This document shows, piece after piece, positions 41,189 through 50,937 of a DNA stretch of 64,000 nt (position 1 is its first letter; each line of letters opens with the position of its first letter). The DNA is from Arsenophonus apicola (GTDB lineage: Bacteria; Pseudomonadota; Gammaproteobacteria; Enterobacterales; Enterobacteriaceae), in NCBI RefSeq assembly GCF_020268605.1, contig NZ_CP084222.1, forward strand, positions 1,798,001-1,862,000. The letters run 5' to 3'. The position numbers and the translations under genes were made by a program. The notes below the pieces were generated by a model. It saw only the letters and a list, made by a program, of their open reading frames with translations, was not told the DNA's origin and ran no database searches.

Positions 41189-42724
41189 CTAAATAGCCCG
41201 CTGTGAAAAGTCTCGCAAACGAAAACCAAAAACAAATAATGCCGCAAAATAACTTATTGCACCGGCAAAAACCACCAATAATAACCGCGTAATCCTCATC
41301 AACATATTGCCTTGCTCCCAGGCCGGCATAAAATTTAATACCAGCAATAATACCGCGACCATAACAATTAAAGCGGCGACTAATTTAAACAAGAATTTTC
41401 CCCAGCCAGCTAATGGGATAAAAATTGCCTGGCGACGTAATTGCCAATAAAGCATCAAAGCATTAAAACATGCCGCTAAACCGATTGATAAGGCCAAGCC
41501 AGCATGTTTTAGCGGGCCAATAAAGGCAAGATTCATTAATTGTGTCAAAATTAAGGTAATAATGGCAATTTTGACCGGTGTTTTAATATCTTGTCTCGAA
41601 TAAAACCCAGGCGCTAATACTTTAACGACAATTAACCCCATTAAACCGACACAGTAGGCAATTAACGCTCGCTGAGTCATTACCGCATCGTAGGCACTAA
41701 AATTACCATACTGAAAAAGTGACACCGTTAATGGCTGAGCTAAAATAGCCAATGCAATAGCACAAGGTAACGCTAATAAAAAGCAAAGCCGTAACCCCCA
41801 GTCCATTAAACGCTGATATTCTTGCTGATCACCCATGGAAAAACTTTTCGCCAGAGAGGGTAATAAAATAGTACCCAATGCCACCCCTAGAACACCGGTA
41901 GGAAGCTCCATTAATCGGTCAGCATAATACATCCACGACACAGAACCTGATTGTAAAAATGAGGCAAAAATAGTATTAATAATTAACGAAATTTGGCTTA
42001 CTGAAACACCAATAATCGCCGGCGCCATTAACTTCATTACCCGCCACACACCGCTATTACGCAAAGAGATACGCGGTAAAACTAACATACCTATTTTTTG
42101 TAAATAAGGTAATTGATACAACAACTGTAAAATGCCACCAGCAAAAACCCCCCACGCTAACGCGATAATAGGTGGTGTACAATAGGGCGCCAACAACAGT
42201 ACTGACATAATCATACTGATATTAAGCAAGGTAGGGGCAAAAGCAGGAACAGAAAAACGGTTCCAAGTATTTAAGATAGCTCCCCCCAACGAGACTAAAG
42301 AGATCAACAAAATATATGGAAAAGTGATTCTCAATAAACCAACGGTTAAATCGAATTTATCCGGTGTATCAGTAAAACCGGGTGCGGTAATATAAATAAT
42401 CCAAGGGGCCGCTAATATCCCTGCCAATGTAACGATGGCTAAAATCAAGGTCAATAAACCAGAGACATAAGCAATAAAGGTGCGAGTGGCTTCATCACCC
42501 TGCTGATTTTTATATTCAGCTAAGATAGGAACAAATGCTTGGGAAAATGCGCCTTCGGCAAAAATTCGGCGCAAAAGATTCGGTAATCTAAAAGCAACAA
42601 AAAAAGCATCTGTCGCCGCACCAGCACCAAAAAAACGGGCGATAATCGCATCACGAATAAATCCTAATATTCGGGAAAACATTGTCATAGAGCTTATCGC
42701 TGCTAACGATTTTAGTAGATTCAT
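41189..42724 (-). CDS. murJ: lipid II flippase MurJ
   Basis: 511 residues with about fourteen membrane segments. The N-terminus MNLLKSLAAISSMTMFSRIL, GFIRDAIIARFFGAGAATDA and FRLPNLLRRIFAEGAFSQAF contains the conserved charged residues of the central cavity. It moves lipid II across the inner membrane for cell-wall synthesis. In E. coli the yceM and yceH genes lie between murJ and rimJ; here they are absent. Confidence 0.96.
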   Translation of the reverse strand: MNLLKSLAAISSMTMFSRILGFIRDAIIARFFGAGAATDAFFVAFRLPNLLRRIFAEGAFSQAFVPILAEYKNQQGDEATRTFIAYVSGLLTLILAIVTLAGILAAPWIIYITAPGFTDTPDKFDLTVGLLRITFPYILLISLVSLGGAILNTWNRFSVPAFAPTLLNISMIMSVLLLAPYCTPPIIALAWGVFAGGILQLLYQLPYLQKIGMLVLPRISLRNSGVWRVMKLMAPAIIGVSVSQISLIINTIFASFLQSGSVSWMYYADRLMELPTGVLGVALGTILLPSLAKSFSMGDQQEYQRLMDWGLRLCFLLALPCAIALAILAQPLTVSLFQYGNFSAYDAVMTQRALIAYCVGLMGLIVVKVLAPGFYSRQDIKTPVKIAIITLILTQLMNLAFIGPLKHAGLALSIGLAACFNALMLYWQLRRQAIFIPLAGWGKFLFKLVAALIVMVAVLLLVLNFMPAWEQGNMLMRITRLLLVVFAGAISYFAALFVFGFRLRDFSQRAI

Positions 42725-42868
42725 GCAATATCTTTATTAATGATGACCATAATAGATTGATAAAGTGTATCAGCGACCGGTAAGCATGACCATGAATTAA
42801 AATAACTATTTTTACTAAATCAGCAGATAAAAATCGATCATTATTATGCTGGTTTTATTTAGCAAAAA

Positions 42869-43456
42869 TTATTCCTGGTTATTTTTGCTAATTAGTGACA
42901 TTAAAATATGATCGCGCCACTCACCATTAATTTGTAAATAAGCTTTCGCATATCCCTCTGGTTTGAAACCTATCTTTTTCAGCAAATTACCACTGCGATG
43001 ATTATGTGGCATATAATTTGCCATAATTCTATGCATTTGCTGCTGATATTGCATAAAATCAATCGTCGGCATTAAAGCTTCATACATCAATCCCTTTCCT
43101 TGCCACATTTCACCCATTGAATAACCTAGATAACAAGCCTGAAAAGCCCCTCTGATAACGTTACTAAAATTAATCACTCCGATAACTTCAGTCTCATACT
43201 TATCTAACAACAGAAAATGAAAAGCACTTTTTCGACGATGCATCTCTGCCATAATGTGCAAACGTTTAGTCCAGGCAGAAGGCTGATAATAACTACTATC
43301 ACGAATGGGTTCCCAAGGTTTTAAAAACTCTTTGTTGCGGCAATAGTAATCAACCAGACGAAAAGCATCGTTTTCACAAGCTAACCGTATGATCAAACGT
43401 TCAGTAATAAAATAACATTCAGGCTCTCTGGTTCGATATCCAAACATCGCAGCCAA
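42869..43456 (-). CDS. rimJ: ribosomal protein S5 N-acetyltransferase RimJ
   Basis: 195 residues with a GNAT fold. The acetyl-CoA region includes ACYLGYSMGEMWQGKGLMYE, followed by MHRIMANYMPHNHRSGNLLK and KIGFKPEGYAKAYLQINGEW. It acetylates the N-terminal Ala of ribosomal protein S5. It is divergent from mdtH, the E. coli order. Confidence 0.93.
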   Translation of the reverse strand: MAAMFGYRTREPECYFITERLIIRLACENDAFRLVDYYCRNKEFLKPWEPIRDSSYYQPSAWTKRLHIMAEMHRRKSAFHFLLLDKYETEVIGVINFSNVIRGAFQACYLGYSMGEMWQGKGLMYEALMPTIDFMQYQQQMHRIMANYMPHNHRSGNLLKKIGFKPEGYAKAYLQINGEWRDHILMSLISKNNQE

Positions 43457-43570
43457 CTCCAGGATATTTGTGCTGAATATAAATATATTTGATTTTTACA
43501 ATAGTAAGTATATCTAATCTACTAGTATTATATTTACAAAATATCACTATGCGATACCCAATGGTGCTAA

Positions 43571-44776
43571 ATGTCTCCAGTAACACAAGCGCGAAACCTC
43601 GGTAAATATTTTCTTTTACTCGATAATATGTTAGTCGTATTGGGCTTTTTTGTCGTATTTCCACTAATATCGATTCACTTCGTTGAACAATTAGGCTGGC
43701 CTGGCTTAGTGGTTGGTTTTGCCCTTGGCCTCAGACAAATATTCCAACAAGGTTTAGGCATTTTCGGTGGCGCAATAGCCGATCGTTTTGGTGCTAAACC
43801 AATGATAGTGCTTGGCATGCTGTTACGTGCAATCGGTTTCGCCTTAATGGCAATGGCTACCGTTCCCTGGATTTTGTGGTTATCTTGTATTCTGTCCGCC
43901 TTAGGCGGAACTTTATTTGATCCTCCTCGTATTGCCTTAGTCATTAAGCTTACCAAACCCCATGAACGAGGACGTTTTTATTCTTTATTATTAATGCAAG
44001 ATAGTGCCGGCGCTGTTCTCGGTGCCCTACTCGGTGGTTGGCTTTTACTGTATGATTTTCAGTTTGTTTGTTGGACGGGTACAACAATTTTTATTATTGC
44101 AGCCATTTCAAACGCCTGGCTATTGCCTGCTTATCGTATCTCAGCTAGTCGGATACCAATTCGTGCCGGTATGAGTAAAGTATTTCGCGACCAACGCTTT
44201 ATAAAATACATCCTTACTCTGACTGGCTATTTTATTTTGTTCGTGCAAGTTATGTTAATGTTTCCAATTGTTGTTAATGAAATAACCGGCACACCAACTG
44301 CCATTAAATGGATGTATACCATTGAAGCCATTATCTCTTTAACCTTACTTTATCCAATCGCTCGTTGGAGTGAAAAGTATTTTCGCCTCGAGCAACGGTT
44401 AATGACTGGTTTACTTCTTATGAGCCTGGCCATGCTTCCCATTGGCTTTACCCATTCACCGACGCTACTTTTTGCCCTGATCAGTCTGTTCTATTTAGGT
44501 ACTATCACTGCTGAGCCTGCACGTGAAACATTAAGTGCTTCACTGACAGATCCTCATGCTCGTGGCAGTTATATGGGTTTTAGCCGATTAGGCCATGCTT
44601 TAGGGGGTGCAATAGGCTATATCGGTGGTGGCTGGCTATATGATATCGGATATCAGTGGGATTTACCGGCACTACCTTGGCATCTATTAAGCATAATAGG
44701 ATTATTAACCTTATGGGCTTTGTACCAACAATTTAATCAGCAGCAAAACAAAACTATTATTATTAACGATGAATAG
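43571..44776 (+). CDS. mdtH: MFS multidrug transporter MdtH
   Basis: 401 residues, twelve membrane segments. GIFGGAIADRFGAKPMIVLG is the MFS signature loop and LGGTLFDPPRIALVIKLTKP follows helix 4. It exports fluoroquinolone-type drugs in E. coli when overproduced. grxB, which follows in E. coli, is missing; yceB comes next. Confidence 0.93.
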   Translation: MSPVTQARNLGKYFLLLDNMLVVLGFFVVFPLISIHFVEQLGWPGLVVGFALGLRQIFQQGLGIFGGAIADRFGAKPMIVLGMLLRAIGFALMAMATVPWILWLSCILSALGGTLFDPPRIALVIKLTKPHERGRFYSLLLMQDSAGAVLGALLGGWLLLYDFQFVCWTGTTIFIIAAISNAWLLPAYRISASRIPIRAGMSKVFRDQRFIKYILTLTGYFILFVQVMLMFPIVVNEITGTPTAIKWMYTIEAIISLTLLYPIARWSEKYFRLEQRLMTGLLLMSLAMLPIGFTHSPTLLFALISLFYLGTITAEPARETLSASLTDPHARGSYMGFSRLGHALGGAIGYIGGGWLYDIGYQWDLPALPWHLLSIIGLLTLWALYQQFNQQQNKTIIINDE

Positions 44777-44820
44777 TTGGGTACAATCTTGCTATAAAAA
44801 TTACAGGAGAAAAAACAAAT

Positions 44821-45381
44821 ATGAAGCATTTTTTTACCGCAGTACTATTGTTATTATGTGGAATGATAGCTGGATGCGATCAATTAACCGAATTCAGTAT
44901 TAGTGAAGATACCATTAATAACTATCTGACCAAACATACCCACTATAGTAAAAAAATAGGTATTGCCGGACTGGCAGATGCGGGTATCGATTTAGCCAAT
45001 CTTACTGCTCAAATAGGTCGAACTGAGCCGAATAAAATTACCTTAATGGGCGTAGCCAAAATTAACCTTGAAACGCTATTTGGTTCAACACAAGCAGAAG
45101 TGTCCTTAGCTATCACTTCACTGCCCTATTTTGATGTAGAGAGCGGTGCCATCTATTTAAAACAGCTGGAAATTTCTGATCACAAAATCACACCTGAAAA
45201 AATGGCCAGCACAATTAGCCCAATACTGCCAATTGTTAATAACTCCTTAAAAGCCTATTTTGAAAAAAATCCTGTCTATATATTACAACCAGAAAAAAGT
45301 ACAGCAGAAGCATTAGCCAAAAAAATTGCCAAAGGGCTTGAAGTCAAACCGGGTAAGTTAGTTATCCCATTAGTAGAATGA
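44821..45381 (+). CDS. yceB: YceB-like lipoprotein (DUF1439)
   Basis: 186 residues with a lipoprotein signal peptide ending in MIAGC. The rest (FSISEDTINNYLTKHTHYSK, ITLMGVAKINLETLFGSTQA) is a DUF1439 lipid-binding-like fold. The protein should be anchored in the envelope; its role is unknown. TACAGGAG lies upstream of the ATG. Confidence 0.9.
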   Translation: MKHFFTAVLLLLCGMIAGCDQLTEFSISEDTINNYLTKHTHYSKKIGIAGLADAGIDLANLTAQIGRTEPNKITLMGVAKINLETLFGSTQAEVSLAITSLPYFDVESGAIYLKQLEISDHKITPEKMASTISPILPIVNNSLKAYFEKNPVYILQPEKSTAEALAKKIAKGLEVKPGKLVIPLVE

Positions 45382-45414
45382 GCAAATTAGTCACCATCAA
45401 GCGCCAATAAGGTA

Positions 45415-45440
45415 TAACAGGCGCTATATCTCGCCTGTTA
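45415..45440. terminator. bidirectional hairpin between yceB and ycdY
   Basis: TAACAGGCG and CGCCTGTTA make a perfect nine-base stem with an eight-base loop between convergent genes. T runs are absent. Confidence 0.55.
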
Positions 45441-45466
45441 GATTTCAACCTTAAGTGACAGCGTCA

Positions 45467-46012
45467 CTAATTATCAGCCAACTCTTCGCGCAATGCTACT
45501 AAAGCTTCACGCGTTATCATGACTAAAGTAGGATAAAAATTACTTACTGCATGGGTTTCTACTTGGCTAAAAAATAATTCGCTGGCAGGTAAAATAAACT
45601 GATCAAATAACTGAATTTGAGTCAATAGCGGATCCTGCGGCGCATTATCTTCCAACCAAGATGCTGCCAATAACAAAGCTGCAAAACGATCAGTTTTTTC
45701 CGCTGATAGCGGTATGCCATTTGCTAGTAAAAATTCATTAACTGCCGTGGCGGATATTTCACTATATTGACTAATACCATTAGCAATAGCTGAGGTAGGA
45801 TCAAGAAATAGTTGCTTAAAATCTTTAATCACTAGCGCTAGATCCTGACTGCTAGCGGCTAATTGGGTTAACAATTCATCTTGCTCTAACGGCCAAGACA
45901 TTTTCAATTTATCTTGCATAATCAATTCAAATAGAGGTTTAGTAACCGGATCCTCTGGCGAACGATTAAAGAGTGTTCCTAGTATTCGGCAAATCACGGA
46001 AAATTCATTCAT
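45467..46012 (-). CDS. ycdY: TorD/DmsD-family chaperone YcdY
   Basis: 181 residues from MNEFSVICRILGTLFNRSPE; four extra in-frame codons upstream are less likely. SWPLEQDELLTQLAASSQDL and FAALLLAASWLEDNAPQDPL match YcdY. The all-helical family helps mature molybdoenzymes and, for YcdY, was linked to the zinc phosphatase YcdX. ycdX is not adjacent here, so the partner is unclear. Confidence 0.88.
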   Translation of the reverse strand: MNEFSVICRILGTLFNRSPEDPVTKPLFELIMQDKLKMSWPLEQDELLTQLAASSQDLALVIKDFKQLFLDPTSAIANGISQYSEISATAVNEFLLANGIPLSAEKTDRFAALLLAASWLEDNAPQDPLLTQIQLFDQFILPASELFFSQVETHAVSNFYPTLVMITREALVALREELADN

Positions 46013-46233
46013 TATTATTTCCAACTTATGCTATACATTTAATAATTTTACTTCTTAGTAAGGACAATAAAACATTGACTAGCAATATCGAATATATTTT
46101 CAACAGATTGGTCTTTATTTATCTGGTTAACTGCAAAAAGAGGCAAAAGTTGCAATATATTATTGACGGTCAGTCTGCTTTTTCCTATAGTAGCGCCCCG
46201 TCATTCTAGTATCGCTATATTAGCATGATAACC

Positions 46234-46323
46234 GGTGAGGTGTCCGAGTGGCTGAAGGAGCACGCCTGGAAAGTGTGTATACGTGAAAACGTATCGAGGG
46301 TTCGAATCCCTCCCTCACCGCCA
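46234..46323 (+). tRNA. serX: tRNA-Ser (anticodon GGA)
   Basis: 90 bases including GCCA. It is a class II tRNA with a long variable arm (TACGTGAAAACGTA). The anticodon loop contains CTGGAAA with GGA, the T-loop TTCGAAT is normal, and the acceptor GGTGAGG pairs with CCTCACC. Confidence 0.96.
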
Positions 46324-46367
46324 TATAAAATGTCTTTCTGCAACTTTTTAAATTCCCCACCACACAT

Positions 46368-47270
46368 TTATAGCGCAGAGCGCTGACCGCCATTGTGACA
46401 AAGATATTGATATAACGCATTCATACCTAACCAACGATTGGCACACCAATCGGGCGCAAGTAAAGTGGGCTTGCGGGCATTGGCACAGATCCGATGGTAA
46501 ATAATATTTTTTGGGGTATGACGGATCATTTCACCGGCCATTTCAACGTATTGAGTTAATTCAAGTGATAACAAACGTCCTGCTCGCCAAGCTTTCGCCA
46601 TTATACTTCCATCAACAATATGTAATGGATGCAATTTAATACCATCAACACCGGTATCAATGACGCGAGATAAGGTTTGCAGATTTTCTTTAGTAGTTTC
46701 GCCTGGCAGTCCAACAATTAAATGAACACAAACATTTAATCCCTTTTTGCTAGCAATTCGAGCTATTTTTTGATAGCAGGCAAAATCGTGGCCGCGATTA
46801 ATTCTTTTTAAGGTTTTATCATGGGAAGTTTGTAAACCAAGCTCTAACCAGATTTCATATCCTTGCTGCTGATATTCGACTAATAAATCCAATACCGGTT
46901 GCGAAACACAATCCGGCCGCGTACCGACACAAAGTCCAACAATATTAGCCTGATTTAATGCCTGTTGATATAGTGTTTTTAAAATAGCAACTTCAGCATA
47001 GGTATTGGTATAAGCTTGGAAATAAGCCAGATAACGCTGAGCACGATGAATTTTTTTCACTTTTAGCGCGATCTGTTGCTGGATGGAAAATTGCTGTTGT
47101 TGTTCATCGGAAAAAAAGGCAACATTGCAAAAGGTACAGCCGCCACGCCCTAATGAGCCATCCCGATTAGGGCAATTAAAACCACCATGCAAACTGATCT
47201 TATGAATTTTTTCACCGTAGCGGCGCTGAAGATCAGCGCCAAACATAGTAACAACATCATTTAACTGCAT
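46368..47270 (-). CDS. yhcC: radical SAM protein YhcC (TIGR01212 family)
   Basis: 300 residues. The iron-sulfur cluster motif is in GGFNCPNRDGSLGRGGCTFC. Further signatures are YFQAYTNTYA, ELGLQTSHDKTLKRINRGHD and HLIVGLPGETTKE. The exact substrate is unsettled. Only ten bases separate it from kdsA. Confidence 0.92.
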   Translation of the reverse strand: MQLNDVVTMFGADLQRRYGEKIHKISLHGGFNCPNRDGSLGRGGCTFCNVAFFSDEQQQQFSIQQQIALKVKKIHRAQRYLAYFQAYTNTYAEVAILKTLYQQALNQANIVGLCVGTRPDCVSQPVLDLLVEYQQQGYEIWLELGLQTSHDKTLKRINRGHDFACYQKIARIASKKGLNVCVHLIVGLPGETTKENLQTLSRVIDTGVDGIKLHPLHIVDGSIMAKAWRAGRLLSLELTQYVEMAGEMIRHTPKNIIYHRICANARKPTLLAPDWCANRWLGMNALYQYLCHNGGQRSAL

Positions 47271-47280
47271 AAAATCACAA

Positions 47281-48135
47281 TTAATTAGCGGTATCTAATG
47301 GGGCAAAACTTTTCACCAAATCATCGATGGCTTTCACCTGTTCAAGAAAAGGCGCTAATTTTGCTAATGGTAGTGCCGATGGTCCATCACATTTAGCGTT
47401 AGCGGGATCAGGATGCGCTTCCAAAAATAATCCCGCCAAACCGACTGCCATACCCGCTCTCGCTAACTCAGCAACCTGTGCACCACGACCGCCGGAAGCA
47501 GAACCAAAAGGATCACGGCATTGCAATGCATGAGTAACATCAAAGATAACTGGCGAACCTTTTGATACATTCATCATAACGTTGAAACCTAACATATCGA
47601 CGACCAAGTTATCATAACCAAAATTTACTCCGCGATCACAGAGAATAACTTTTTCATTACCTGCTTCTTTAAATTTATCAACAATATTCCCCATTTGACC
47701 AGGGCTGATAAATTGCGGTTTTTTAATATTAATAACCGCACCGGTTTTTGCCATCGCTTCAACTAGGTCAGTTTGTCGCGCTAAAAAAGCCGGTAGTTGA
47801 ATAACGTCGACCACCTCGGCAACCGGTGCGGCTTGCGCTGGTTCATGTACATCAGTAATGACCTTAACACCAAATGTTTGTTTGATTTCTTGAAAAATTT
47901 TCATTCCTTCTTCCAGCCCTGGGCCACGATAGGAATGAATTGAAGAGCGGTTCGCTTTGTCGAAGGAAGCCTTAAAAACATAAGGAATATTAAGCTTGTC
48001 TGTCACGGTGACATAATGTTCACAAATTTTCATTGCCAGATCGCGCGATTCAAGCACATTCATCCCACCAAATAAAACAAATGGTAGATTATTTGCCACT
48101 TTAATATTATCAATGGCGACAACTTTATATTGCAT
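47281..48135 (-). CDS. kdsA: 2-dehydro-3-deoxyphosphooctonate aldolase KdsA
   Basis: 284 residues, the family length. SSIHSYRGPGLEEGMKIFQE, VKVITDVHEPAQAAPVAEV and KKPQFISPGQMGNIVDKF are active-site loops. It condenses PEP with arabinose 5-phosphate to give KDO 8-phosphate for lipopolysaccharide. It ends the hemA-prfA-prmC-sirB1-kdsA series. Confidence 0.97.
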   Translation of the reverse strand: MQYKVVAIDNIKVANNLPFVLFGGMNVLESRDLAMKICEHYVTVTDKLNIPYVFKASFDKANRSSIHSYRGPGLEEGMKIFQEIKQTFGVKVITDVHEPAQAAPVAEVVDVIQLPAFLARQTDLVEAMAKTGAVINIKKPQFISPGQMGNIVDKFKEAGNEKVILCDRGVNFGYDNLVVDMLGFNVMMNVSKGSPVIFDVTHALQCRDPFGSASGGRGAQVAELARAGMAVGLAGLFLEAHPDPANAKCDGPSALPLAKLAPFLEQVKAIDDLVKSFAPLDTAN

Positions 48136-48181
48136 GCTCTTACCCTTTTTATGACAGCAAATTAATTACCATTTTTGATCA

Positions 48182-48994
48182 TCAATGCAAGGTAACCTGC
48201 TGGCCTTTTATTGAATAGATTTGCATTTTTATCATTTCAGAAACAGGATCTCCTGGGCATTGTTCAACAAAATAATTTAAATCAGAAATAGCGACATGAT
48301 TACATTCAAGATGAGCAAAAATAAGCCCTCTATCACGTATTTCATATGGGTCTTTCGGATCCAAAATTAATAATGTTTCACAAACTCTTAGCGCTTGTTC
48401 CATTTTCTTTTCTTCCATCAACGCCGCTTTTATTGTATCAAACATTTTGCGTATGATAGTTCTATGCGCAGTTTCTTCTATATCTTTTCGCGTCAGATGA
48501 GCAAAGGGGCTAATTGTTCCTTTGACCCATAAATCAAGCATCTGCTCGGTGAGCGTTTCACCATTTATTGGGTTAATATACCAATAAGTGCCATCTTCTC
48601 GACGAACGCATAGAATAAGTTGAGTCAGAAAAATAATTGGCATTACCGGCAACTGCAATTGAGTGGCAACATGCAAAAAAATCGTCCCCAATGAAACAGG
48701 TGCCCCCTTTCTTGCTATTAGCACTTTATCCAGCCAAAGCGCCTCAGAAAGCGAATAAACCCCCGTTACACCGCTAAAAAGCCAGTCTTGATAAAATAAT
48801 TTTAGTAATATAGATACTTGCGTTTCTATATCATCATCAGCTTGTATTGCTTGCCTCGCTTCGGCAACTAGAAGCCTAAGTTGTGCATTAACTTGTTCAA
48901 CAGGAAAATCTGGCCGAATAATCCGTGAAACAAGTATAATACCTTCGCTCAGTGGTGCTTTATTAAATTCAAAATCAGCTATGGTTTTCATCAC
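48182..48994 (-). CDS. sirB1: SirB1 family protein (transglutaminase-like)
   Basis: 270 residues. FSGVTGVYSLSEALWLDKVL, ARKGAPVSLGTIFLHVATQL and INPINGETLTEQML match SirB1; the C-terminal half carries TPR-like helices (LRVCETLLILDPKDPYEIRD). It is related to transglutaminase-like proteins but its role is not defined. It overlaps prmC by 20 bases; the sirB2 membrane gene of E. coli is absent. Confidence 0.92.
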   Translation of the reverse strand: MMKTIADFEFNKAPLSEGIILVSRIIRPDFPVEQVNAQLRLLVAEARQAIQADDDIETQVSILLKLFYQDWLFSGVTGVYSLSEALWLDKVLIARKGAPVSLGTIFLHVATQLQLPVMPIIFLTQLILCVRREDGTYWYINPINGETLTEQMLDLWVKGTISPFAHLTRKDIEETAHRTIIRKMFDTIKAALMEEKKMEQALRVCETLLILDPKDPYEIRDRGLIFAHLECNHVAISDLNYFVEQCPGDPVSEMIKMQIYSIKGQQVTLH

Positions 48995-49826
48995 ATTTCC
49001 ATTGACCTACTGTAATACGATCATTACCACCATAATCCTGAAAAGTTACTACCTGTTGATACTGATGACAGGAAAATAACTGCCTTACTTGCTCTCCTTG
49101 CAACCACCCGTGTTCGAGTAAAAGCCATCCTTTATTAGCTAAATAGTTACGTGATTGTTCAATTATCAATTGAATATCAGCCAACCCTTGATTAGCCGAT
49201 ATTAATGCTGTTTTGGGTTCAAAACGCACATCACCTTGCTGTAAATGAGGATCATATTCATCAATATAAGGTGGATTACTGACAATCATATCAAATTGCT
49301 GAATTGGTAGTGAAGTAAACCAATTACTTTTGCAAAATTTGACATTATTAATTAGCAAATTATCAGCATTAAGTTGGGCTAATGCAATTGCAGTATCACT
49401 AATATCAACACCGACTATCTGCGCTTGCGGGCACTCAGATGCTAAAGCTAACGCCACAGCACCACTACCTGTGCCCAAATCTAATATTTTTACTGCTCGT
49501 TTATCTGATAATAATTGTAATGCTCGCTCAACTAAACATTCTGTATCCGCACGCGGGATTAATGTAACAGGTGAAACTTTTATTGCTAAAGACCAAAACT
49601 CTTTTTCTTCGACTAAGTAAGCGATAGGCTCACCCTTAGCACGACGAGCTAAGAGATGTTCAAGCTGTTGTTGTTGCTTAATGTTTAATTCTGTTTCGCC
49701 AAAGGCGATAAGGAAAGTTCGTGTATGTCCTGTTATATATTGCAACAGAATTTCAGCATCACGTTTTGCACTATCACTATGGCAAAGCTTATTAGCCGCA
49801 TAAGTTAACCAATGCTGATAATTCAT
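48975..49826 (-). CDS. prmC: release factor glutamine methyltransferase PrmC
   Basis: 283 residues. The SAM loop is ILDLGTGSGAVALALASECP, and the catalytic NPPY is in FDMIVSNPPYIDEYDPHL. It methylates the Gln of the GGQ motif of RF1 and RF2. Its ATG touches the prfA stop, so enzyme and substrate are co-translated. Confidence 0.97.
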   Translation of the reverse strand: MNYQHWLTYAANKLCHSDSAKRDAEILLQYITGHTRTFLIAFGETELNIKQQQQLEHLLARRAKGEPIAYLVEEKEFWSLAIKVSPVTLIPRADTECLVERALQLLSDKRAVKILDLGTGSGAVALALASECPQAQIVGVDISDTAIALAQLNADNLLINNVKFCKSNWFTSLPIQQFDMIVSNPPYIDEYDPHLQQGDVRFEPKTALISANQGLADIQLIIEQSRNYLANKGWLLLEHGWLQGEQVRQLFSCHQYQQVVTFQDYGGNDRITVGQWKCDENHS

Positions 49827-50908
49827 TAATCCTGCTCTGATAAAGCAGAAAGTTGATCTGCTTGATATTCGTTAATAATAGGCTGGATCAGCATATCTAA
49901 TTTTCCCTCTATCACTTCATCTAAACGATAGAGCGTTAAGTTGATACGATGATCAGTGATGCGGCCTTGTGGAAAATTATAAGTTCTGATCCTGTCGGAA
50001 CGATCACCTGAGCCGAGTAGATTGCGGCGCTCTGAGGCTTCCGCTTCACGGCGTTTCTGCATTTCCGCTGCGCGAATACGGGCTGCTAAAACCGACAGTG
50101 CTTTAGCTTTATTTTTATGTTGTGAACGTTCATCCTGACATTCAACCACAATTCCGGTTGGAATATGGGTAATACGGATAGCAGAGTCAGTGGTATTAAC
50201 ATGTTGTCCACCCGCTCCTGATGAACGAAAAGTGTCAATTCTTAAGTCACTCGGGTTAATATCAGGTAGTTCGGTTGCCGGAATTTCCGCCAGAATAGCA
50301 ACTGTGCAAGCAGAGGTATGAATACGCCCTTGAGATTCTGTTTCCGGCACCCTCTGGACACGATGTCCGCCTGACTCAAACTTTAGACGGCCATAGACGC
50401 TATCACCAGAAACTTTAGCGATAATTTCTTTATAACCCCCATGTTCACCCTCGCTCGCATTCATAATTTCAATGCGCCAACGACGGGATTCAGCATAGCG
50501 GTTATACATTCTAAAAAGATCACCGGCAAATATTGCCGCCTCATCACCACCGGTACCGGCCCGAATTTCTAAAAAACAATTCTTCTCATCATCTGGATCT
50601 TTTGGTAATAGCAAAATCTGCAACTGTTGTTCAAATTGCTCATTACGCTTTTTCGCTTCTTTCAATTCTTCCTGAGCCATCTCGCGCATTTCAGGATCAT
50701 GCAGTAATATTTCAGCCGTCTCAATATCTTGCTGAACAGCGCGCCATGACTGAAAACATTTAGTTACATCAGTTAACTGCGCATACTCTTTAGACAATGC
50801 CCGGAAACGCTCTTGATCTGCGATCACTTCAGCATCGACCAGGTGAGCTTGAATTTCTTCGTAGCGTTCCTGTAATGCTTCTAACTTAGCAATTATTGAA
50901 GACTTCAT
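49826..50908 (-). CDS. prfA: peptide chain release factor 1
   Basis: 360 residues. GGQ is at 233-235 in SSGAGGQHVNTTDSAIRITH. The codon-reading tripeptide is PET (188-190) in VQRVPETESQGRIH, in the position of the PxT motif of RF1 that reads UAA and UAG. It is between hemA and prmC. Confidence 0.97.
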   Translation of the reverse strand: MKSSIIAKLEALQERYEEIQAHLVDAEVIADQERFRALSKEYAQLTDVTKCFQSWRAVQQDIETAEILLHDPEMREMAQEELKEAKKRNEQFEQQLQILLLPKDPDDEKNCFLEIRAGTGGDEAAIFAGDLFRMYNRYAESRRWRIEIMNASEGEHGGYKEIIAKVSGDSVYGRLKFESGGHRVQRVPETESQGRIHTSACTVAILAEIPATELPDINPSDLRIDTFRSSGAGGQHVNTTDSAIRITHIPTGIVVECQDERSQHKNKAKALSVLAARIRAAEMQKRREAEASERRNLLGSGDRSDRIRTYNFPQGRITDHRINLTLYRLDEVIEGKLDMLIQPIINEYQADQLSALSEQD

Positions 50909-50937
50909 TCGTTATGTTAGACCTTACTTAAGGTAGT

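Noticed and set aside
46220..46420. An open frame of 66 codons across the tRNA-Ser gene, containing GFEPSIRFHVYTLSRRAPSA
   Set aside because: It is the reverse complement of a tRNA gene; such frames are well-known false genes.
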